64,000 nt of DNA from NCBI GenBank assembly GCA_027475525.1, contig JAMWFC010000005.1, positions 1,996,019-2,060,018 of the forward strand, read 5' to 3'. The notes below the pieces were generated by a model. That model saw only the letters and a list, made by a program, of their open reading frames with translations. It searched no databases and was not told the DNA's origin. Shown one piece after another: positions 56,501 to 64,000 of the stretch (positions are counted from its first letter, which is position 1; every line of letters starts with the position of its first letter). The position numbers and the translations under genes were made by a program. This DNA is from Macrolepiota albuminosa (lineage: Eukaryota > Basidiomycota > Agaricomycetes > Agaricales > Agaricaceae).

Positions 56501-59500
56501 CATATGAGTAGTCAGTACCTATATTGTATAATGCTCTTAGCAAAAATCTCAACAGTATCTTGATATAAAACTCTCAGTGCACAGTTTAAAACCCTTCAAT
56601 TGCATCTGAACAATGTCAATATCAGCATATTTATGTTTCTGGAAGCTAAAAAGATTATTAATAAATACAAAGATATTCTGCATATATAATATAGTGCTCA
56701 CTACTAGTTGCAACAATAAAAGTGGCAGTAACAATCATTTAGTAGACATTTGACCTATGTCAATTTGATATAGTCAGAATCATGACTATAAGCAAAGTTG
56801 AAATAGTTGATGGCTGATGATAAAAAACAAAAATCAGTTAATATAGTGTAAAACAAATACAGACAGTAAAAAGATAAAATATTAACCTGCATCAAAAATA
56901 CAATTGCATATCATGCTCTTTAGCTCTTTTCTTGAATGATTCAAAGACTTGTACTAGCAGCTATTCTTTTGAACAAAGAGAAAATAAAAATAAACTCTGT
57001 GAAATATGACTAGGGTAGTCCATCTCTGATAATTCTCTGTATTGAATCAAAAAGCACATCAAAAAGTCTAAGCAGAAGCAGCTCAAGGTACACATTAACT
57101 ATATACTAATTAATGCTTATTGGATAAAAATTTAAATCATTCTTCAGCACCATTCTAAACAAAAATATGCTGAAAACACTCTCCTTATGCATTTTGAGCA
57201 CTATAGCATTATATTTTTTGAGTCTTAAAGCTTTACTATTTATCTTTGATTTTTAGCATATTATTGAGCTGCTCAGTGATATTCTACAGCTTGAACTTGA
57301 TGATGTCTTTGAAGTGCAAATTGAGAAAAGGTGATGTTTATAGACTTATTTTAAGCTGTATGTACATATCTTAATATGCCAATAGGTTTGAAATAGATAT
57401 GGCTAGCCTGGGATTGATCTATAGCCAGAATTGCGACTAGCACATGTATATGGTGTCAGGCTACTACTTAAGATATATACCTGTGTTTTGGATATAGAAA
57501 AAAGATAGCAGTGTGAGATACAGTTTTTCTATGAAAGGACTAGTATAAAATATTAAAAATATCTTTGAATTCTTTGAATCACAAAGCAACTAAAGAGATA
57601 AAAAGAGTTAGTATTATTTTAATACAAAGAGAATGACATGCATCTCTAAGAGAGTGTTGCATTTCTTAATGAGATCTGCATTAGAGTCAGGTTTGCTATC
57701 AGTAGAAACATTCAGTGATTGTCAGAGCATATCCAGAGCAAGGTTATGCTAGAACTTAGTTGCATTAACTTCTGTATAGATGTATTTTCAACTGTCAGTG
57801 TTTCCTCTCTGTGCTTTTCATTTGTTGTTAAGTCCTCTGTCTATGCAAAGAACTTTCAAGCAATCTCAAATGTATTAGGATGCTGGTCTGAAAAGAAAAA
57901 ACAAATCTTGTTTGTAAAAAAATTACAATACTTCATGATCATATCTATGTTAGCAATGCTCTCTGACATCAGATAGAGAGAGTACATAACATTTTAAATA
58001 TACACTCTAAATGTTCAGATAGACATGTTTAAGACCTATATTATAAGTAATGTTGTCTCTCTTGTCATTAAACAAACAGCTCTATTAGAGAAAAATATCC
58101 AGTCATCTCAAAAATTTAGTTTTTGCCTATATTGATCAATGTTACTTAAGCAAGCAGCACCACTGTCTGTGAGCCTTGTTTTATTTTGCTTTTTTTTTAT
58201 TTTATTTTTCTTCCCAAATTATTATAAATTATAACTATAAATTTTTGTTTATAATTTTTGCCACTCTCAGTTATTTTTCTACATACTATAGAACTACTGA
58301 GGATAAGCTTGTCTCTATATATAATTTATTATATACCTTTACTTACTTACCTGTAGCTTAATTGTATACATTGTTCTACAGATCAATCTCAGTTGTTTCT
58401 TTACATATTATAGAACTACTGAGACTCAATTGTATATATTGTTTTACAGACTCTAATATGGTAGGCTATGGTTGAGGGGTGCAGTTTTTAAACTAATCTG
58501 CTTTGAAATTGAAGAGAAAGAAATAAAAAATGGCTCTAAATAAGAAGTAAAAACATACCAGCAAGTATTGATGCTGAGAATGAAGAGAGTGACAAGACAA
58601 GTCTGTGCTAAGCAATAGATCTTATTCTCAACATACAAGAGATGCTTGGGCAGGATTCTGTTCATCTACAGCACACTCAAATTTTTAAAAGAAATATGGT
58701 TGCATAGCTACTTGTTATTGAAACAACTACTATGTTTGCAGCACTCCTAATAGACCACATTATGCTTTTAACTCTTTCAGACAAATTATAGAACTGCAAT
58801 CCACTACAACATGATGCTTGACCCAGCTATTTTCTGTCCATAAAAATATATACAGCTTGTTGATTTATACTGACAGATAGCTATAACATTCTTTCATTGT
58901 GATATTTTAAATTACTAGAGTAAAGATAATATATTATCTGAGCTCTACTTTAGCAGTTGCTCAATAGTCTCTATTCATTTATTAATTTTATTATTCAATA
59001 TATTCTGCTATCCTTGAATAACATCTTTGTTAAGCTCAAGTCAAAGGATTATCAAGTTTTATTTAAGGAAACTTTGAAAAAGGGTCACACAGTTATGTTG
59101 TTTCTAGAAGAAATAAATTATACTAAACCAAGAATTATACAAGTCAAAAATAGAGCAGTATGGGCTGCTCTTGAGTATTTCAAATAGTAACAAGAGAACC
59201 TAAAATTTGCATCTCTTCAGGATATGATTATATTTTCTTCTGCAATTGTCTATATTAATAAATCTAAATACCAAAGCTCTGTATGTCTCATGGTCAACAT
59301 TTATTCTGAGCACTGACTAATTTTTGCCTTCAGATTGTAGTTGAGTGAGATCATGTTTGAATCTTCCTCATATTTTTTATATAATTTTTCTCTCTTACTA
59401 TTAGATATGGCCAATCTATTGTGTTGGAAGTGTATAAGGAGCATTTATTTTTGGTGAAGAAGGTGCATCTTCCACTGCTATAAAAAGGCTGACTCAGATT

Positions 59501-60833
59501 GAAAATAAACTTTTAAAGCAACTGTTAATATCTCAGATTGGTGCAAATCAAGCCTTCTTCAGCAATAGTAATGACTTATAAATCCTATTAAGAACATTTT
59601 TTTGCTGCTCCTATAGCATATGATATTTTGTAAAAAGAGACCAAGTCTATTTATTTTAATGACTTTATTGCAATATCTCAGATGTATGTGTCATTTTATC
59701 TATTAATCTTATGTTATATACTGACAGAAAGTCCTCAGCCTAGTGGATTTGTTGTTTAGAGATATCTCTATATCTTATCTTCAAACTGCAAAACTATACA
59801 ATATACCTTTGTCAATTGTATGCTGGATTAAATTGTCAAATACCTTTTTGCCACTGCTATTGACCCTAACAAGACCATTTAGCTATTGCCAAGAACAACA
59901 AGTAGTGGAATCTCAGAGTATATCTACTATGAATTAGTTATGCTAAATCATACAAAGTAGTCATCTTTTCATCTGAAACAATGCTTAATGAGTGCCTTCT
60001 TTCTGTCAAGCATATCACTTCTACAGACACTTAGGCAGGCCAATGTCACTTCATAGGACACTAGCACTTAATGACCTTCTTTGTAAGAGGTTGTTAAATC
60101 CAATGTCATTCTTTTCCTTATCATGGACATGCTCTAGTCTAAAGTTGTAAAATGATGAGCTTTGACCTCAAATGCTATGCTAGGACTTATTATCTATTTA
60201 TAAAGATATAATATGATTTATCTTGCTTCTATGCTAACTTTAAGGTACTTGGAATAGATATTTTGAAGACTGCTATTAAGAGAGCATGTGCTTGAGTATC
60301 ATTTTCTGTTGTACTTGTTATAGTAAGACTAATTAATATTATATTAATATGAACTCTAGTTATTACTATTAAACTATGTAGCATTTTTTTTAAATATGAC
60401 TCCACTTATTACAATCAACTATTCAAGTTTTTCCTTGATGATCACTATATAAAACTAAAAAATCTCTAATTTTTTAAAAGTATAAATTGAAGTGTATAAC
60501 ATTTGAAGAGAAAAAGATGAAAGCAGTTAAGGTGTCAAGTTTATCATCAAACTCAATTCATAGAGACAAAGTTCTCCTTTAAAATTCCTAAAAATATGAT
60601 AATATAAAGAAGAAAATCTTTAATATTACAATGACTATTTGTTGCAATATAAAAATTAACAATAAAGCCTCCAAATAGATAAGCTGGACTCCTAGTATTC
60701 AAAAATAGTTGTTGAACATAGACTTGAATATTATTATATTCTTGAGGTAAATGATGCTATAACTAAAATTCATAAATTAAAAAAGTAGTTATTTTTTTCA
60801 GTATTAAGTAACTTACATTTTTTTGAATGAAAT
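53561..60833. other. AT-rich, CpG-depleted relic DNA
   Basis: Long A/T runs, very few CG dinucleotides and many stops in all frames. The longest frames (57719-57976, 58957-59187, both +) resemble nothing I know. A short imperfect direct repeat (CTCAGTTATTTTTCTACATA at 58266, again at 58387) is present. Most likely decayed transposons. Confidence 0.5.
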
Positions 60834-61380
60834 TGTTAGATTCTGCTAAATCAGGAGTTTTCTGAAAAAGTAATGTCCTTACAAGACAAACTTGATTTAC
60901 GTATACTCAGGTATCTGAAAATCCAGACTGTGCTTCAAAGTTCAAAATGTGAAGAGAGGATTTTTAAGGTAAAGAACTTAGTCTGGAAATCAGATAAAGT
61001 CAAAAGAATGAGAAGATTAGGGTTGAGTCAAAAACTGGGGGTTCTAAAATGAGATCAGGATTAGTAAACTTTAGGTCATAAAGTGTATACCAATCTCAAT
61101 AGCATGTAAATAAGTTGAGCATGCCAGTCAAAGCATGCTAGTTAGTATATATCAGTCAATCAAAAGAACATATAAACAATCAATGTAATATCAAGACTAA
61201 AGTACAACAAGTAGGTAGTTACTTTTTAAGTACTAGTAGAAGTTACTTCAAATTTCTGAGAAGTTTCAGGATGTTTAGGACAGTTTCAGGAGTTAATAAG
61301 CAGCAGTAGAAGAAAAGAGAATTGTATATTGGAGATCATGCATATGAAGCATGTGATCAATTAGTGTGGAGGAATAGCCC
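60834..61380 (-). repeat. Decayed gypsy LTR relic
   Basis: Aligns with the gypsy-2 LTR from its TGTCAGG end inwards (here TGTTAGATTCTGC) and in the same order: GATCC..ACGTATACTCAGGTATC, GAGCATGCCAGTCAAAGCATG at about 61117, the 13-base TAATATCAAGACT at 61186-61198, GATCAATTAGTGTGGAGG at the end. Differences are mostly C-to-T and G-to-A. The last 200 or so bases and the adjoining primer site are missing. Confidence 0.8.
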
Positions 61381-61863
61381 AATTTTTTTTTTTATAAAAA
61401 GTCCTGTTTTAACATCTAAAATATAATATTAGAAAAATTTTAACTCTAGAAAACTTAATAAATACCTTGAAAATTTCATAATGCAAATTTTATACTATAA
61501 ATATCTTCATTAACAAAGCCATCTTGAGTAGTAATTATAGTTTTTATATCTAAAGCTGCAATTAACAAAACAATATATAGAATACTTAATTAAAAGATAA
61601 GAAAACTAATTATATATAAAAGATAAAAAAAATAATCTGCTGCAGCTAAATATGCCAATTTATTGACAGAAAAAATCCAATTTGAAAAAAGCTTGATATT
61701 AACTTCAGCAGATCTAGCAATATTGTTATTTTGAATTTTGACTTTAGTAGATTTAATATTAGATTCCTCTTTTAAAAAACAGCACATAAAGTTAAGAAAA
61801 AAACTTACTGTTCAAGGACAGCATATAATTGAAGAAAAGAAATCATGAACTAAAAAAACTCAA
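61381..61863. other. AT-rich gap
   Basis: No gene or repeat recognised; a T run starts it. Confidence 0.4.
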
Positions 61864-62733
61864 ATAACTTTTGTTTTGCCTTGAATTGCAATAGCCAGCC
61901 AATTTGATTAAAAAATTAGAAGAGTTTTTTAAACTTGAGTTTAAACTATTCTCAGTACAGATAGTTTCAAATTGGCTTTCAGTAATTGATTTCAATGTCT
62001 GAAGCTGAGTCTAAAGAGTAGTAATGATAAAGGAAAGAGACTCTTTGTTAGCATCTGAATTTATATCAGTAAATATGAAGGAAAAGAACTTTTTAAAAAA
62101 TACCAGAATTTATATTGGCTAGCTTAGCCAGAATTATTCTTTCTCTACTAGTCAACTCAGAAGGTTTGCTATAAAAATACCAGAATTTATATTGGCTAGC
62201 TTAGCCAGAATTATTCTTTCTCTACTAGTCAACTCAGAAGGTTTGCTATCTTCATCTATTGTAATAGCTTTTTTGTCTTGGATTTTTTCTAGAATTCCTG
62301 ATGAATTTCATCTCCATTTAATGCTTTTTCTACAGATAACTTTTGTTTTGCCTTGAATTGCAATAGCCAGCCAATTTGATTAAAAAATTAGAAGAGTTTT
62401 TTAAACTTGAGATTAAACTATTCTCAGTACAGATAGTTTCAAATTGGCTTTCAGTAATTGATTTCAATGTCTGAAGCTGAGTCTAAAGAGTAGTAATGAT
62501 AAAGGAAAGAGACTCTTTGTTAGCATCTGAATTTATATCAGTAAATATGAAGGAAAAGAACTTTTTGAAAAATACCAGAATTTATATTGGCTAGCTTAGC
62601 CAGAATTATTCTTTCTCTACTAGTCAACTCAGAAGGTTTGCTATCTTCATCTATTGTGATAGCTTTTTTGTCTTGGATGTTTTCTAGAATTCCTGATGAA
62701 TTTCATCTCCATTTAATGCTTTTTCTACAGTCT
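61864..62733. repeat. 395-bp tandem duplication
   Basis: First unit 61864-62335 (472 bp, being 395 plus a 77-bp scar), second unit 62336 to about 62733. Units differ by a handful of bases. On the minus strand a stretch reads SKPSELTSRERIILAKLANI, maybe a trace of an old protein. Confidence 0.85.
62096..62249. repeat. 77-bp direct duplication no. 14
   Basis: 62096-62172 equals 62173-62249; the second 395-bp unit has one copy. Confidence 0.95.
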
Positions 62734-64000
62734 TTTAAGCAGCTATAGCTTCTTTGCCTTTTTAGATTTTCTCCACTATTATTTCTATTTATCTTCTTCT
62801 TTTTTATTGCTCCACTCTCCTCCTCATTATCACTAGCTTCTACTACTAACTGAAAAATCATTTTTTTTTGTCTTTCTAAGATAAAGAGAAAATAGCTTAG
62901 AAAAATCTGCCAAATCACTGGCCAGAAAGTTTCTCAGTCAGAGTCAATGAGATTTTATTATTTGATAAGGAATCAGTATCAAAAAGTATAAGATGAGAAT
63001 GAATAGCAATCAAAGCAGATATATCATCTTCAAAATAATCATAAACAAGCTGAAGATTTTATAAAAATTGAGAAATTGAAGAATTTGAGATTATGCAGAT
63101 CCATATTGATAAAGGTTGACATGTTCATAAATTGTAGTCTGACAATTCACAAAATTTCCAAAAGGCAATTTTAAGCATGATTTCTATATGACCATATTTT
63201 TAAATGAGTTGTCGAACTATTACATCACAAATATTTGCTCACTTCAAAATATCACCTTTCTGACAGAGAAAATAATGATACTTAAATTATATCTATTCAC
63301 AATGGCAAGCCTTGAGTTATTTCTCAGGTCAAATCTCCATTCCAGCTCATTTTTCTCAATAACTAGTAACTCTTGTATACTTTTCAACTCTCATTGTGCT
63401 GCTAGTTATATATCTACTAAAAAAGTCCTAAAGTTTACAAAGCTCATCCCAAGCCTGTCATAGAGTAAATATGACAATGCACTACTACCTTTATAGAGAA
63501 TCACAAATAATAATATAATCATCTTAAGTGAATAGATAGAACTGTAATTTGAATCTGACTAATCCAGAGCTTGAAATTCTTAGCAAGAGGATAAACATAT
63601 TAATTTTCATTTATTAAAAAATAAAGTAAGACTCACCAAAGTTAAGGTTCAGACCATCCATTGGACCAAGATGATCCGATACAACTTTTTCATTTGGATC
63701 TGTGAATTGAGAGTCTGGAAGAATATTATTGGTCTTTTTTCAGATATAAGATATCTCAGCCACTTTTTTCCTGCTTTGACAGTTAGAATATGCACCAGGT
63801 AATAGTTTACTATGTTTTGATATGACTCAAAATGCATTTTCAATATAACTTTACAATGGTAATACCAATATCATTGAAGAAATGCTAAACATTAATTAAA
63901 TTTTATCAAATCAAATGTCAGAAAACTTGCAATTTGCTCTTTCTTAGAAAGTAATGCAGTGCCAATGCTGCAAACTGGAGTATCTTCTCATTACTTTAAA
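62734..64000. other. AT-rich tail of the window
   Basis: Continuation of CpG-poor relic DNA. A lysine-rich 71-codon frame (62703-62918, -) and a 91-codon frame (63188-63463, +) are present; neither is recognisable. Confidence 0.4.

Noticed and set aside
53561..60833. Small frames in AT-rich DNA as genes
   Set aside because: Low-complexity translations rich in I, L, F, K, Y, without splice-supported extension or family motifs.
1..64000. CRISPR arrays, rRNA and tRNA genes
   Set aside because: No regularly spaced short repeats, no rRNA blocks and no clear tRNA fold were seen; short tRNAs in AT-rich parts could have been missed by eye.

Overview
The window looks like a repeat-choked stretch of a filamentous basidiomycete genome, probably Agaricomycetes. 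The evidence is many short spliced introns (about 45-60 nt), a multi-exon division-I chitin synthase, an EB1 gene ending in ETF, short F-box proteins, a NB-ARC/TPR STAND (NLR-like) gene, and Ty3/gypsy chromoviruses and Ty1/copia elements.

Layout. 1-6638: 3' part of a GC-rich Ty3/gypsy chromovirus (gypsy-1, +) with pol, a spliced gene on the opposite strand (3896-5704) coding for a Zn2Cys6-like/coiled-coil protein, and the 3' LTR. 6639-16328: an older gypsy-2 on the minus strand, cut by two copies of a third LTR family (LTR-X; A 6639-7394, B 10478-11462) and by a 240-bp MITE-like insert (13263-13502). 16329-19657: a decayed copia (copia-2) carrying a Tc1/mariner fragment and a third LTR-X piece. 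20021-29502: an NLR-type pseudogene on the minus strand split by an intact copia-1 (21554-27792; identical LTRs apart from one 77-bp scar, 5-bp AGTTG target duplication).

30999-33445: the first conserved host genes, an EB1/Mal3 homologue and an F-box-like gene, both +. 33.8-42.2 kb: AT-rich region with a large inverted repeat whose arms each carry a copy of a multi-exon membrane-protein gene. 42.6-47.3 kb: a pair of related repeats around a single-pass membrane protein gene (-). 47267-51121: chitin synthase in 13 exons. 51573-53133: a second F-box protein (-). 53.6-64 kb: very AT-rich, CpG-poor relic DNA without a convincing gene, containing a heavily transition-mutated gypsy LTR.

One technical observation affects the whole annotation. 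Fourteen places carry a perfect direct duplication of exactly 77 bp. The identical size everywhere, and its presence in only one of two otherwise identical copia LTRs, points to unmerged k=77 de Bruijn overlaps and not to biology. Several apparent frameshifts (gypsy-1 pol, the antisense gene, chitin synthase exon 1) vanish if one copy is ignored.

Most interesting biology: the antisense zinc-cluster gene inside a chromovirus; evidence that these gypsy elements self-prime reverse transcription like Tf1 (13-nt complementarity between predicted transcript start and the site next to the LTR); tandem retropepsin domains in gypsy-2; a copia using an internal tRNA-iMet-type primer site; the 2.7-kb-armed inverted gene duplication; and a dispersed repeat that contains the start-codon context of the chitin synthase gene.
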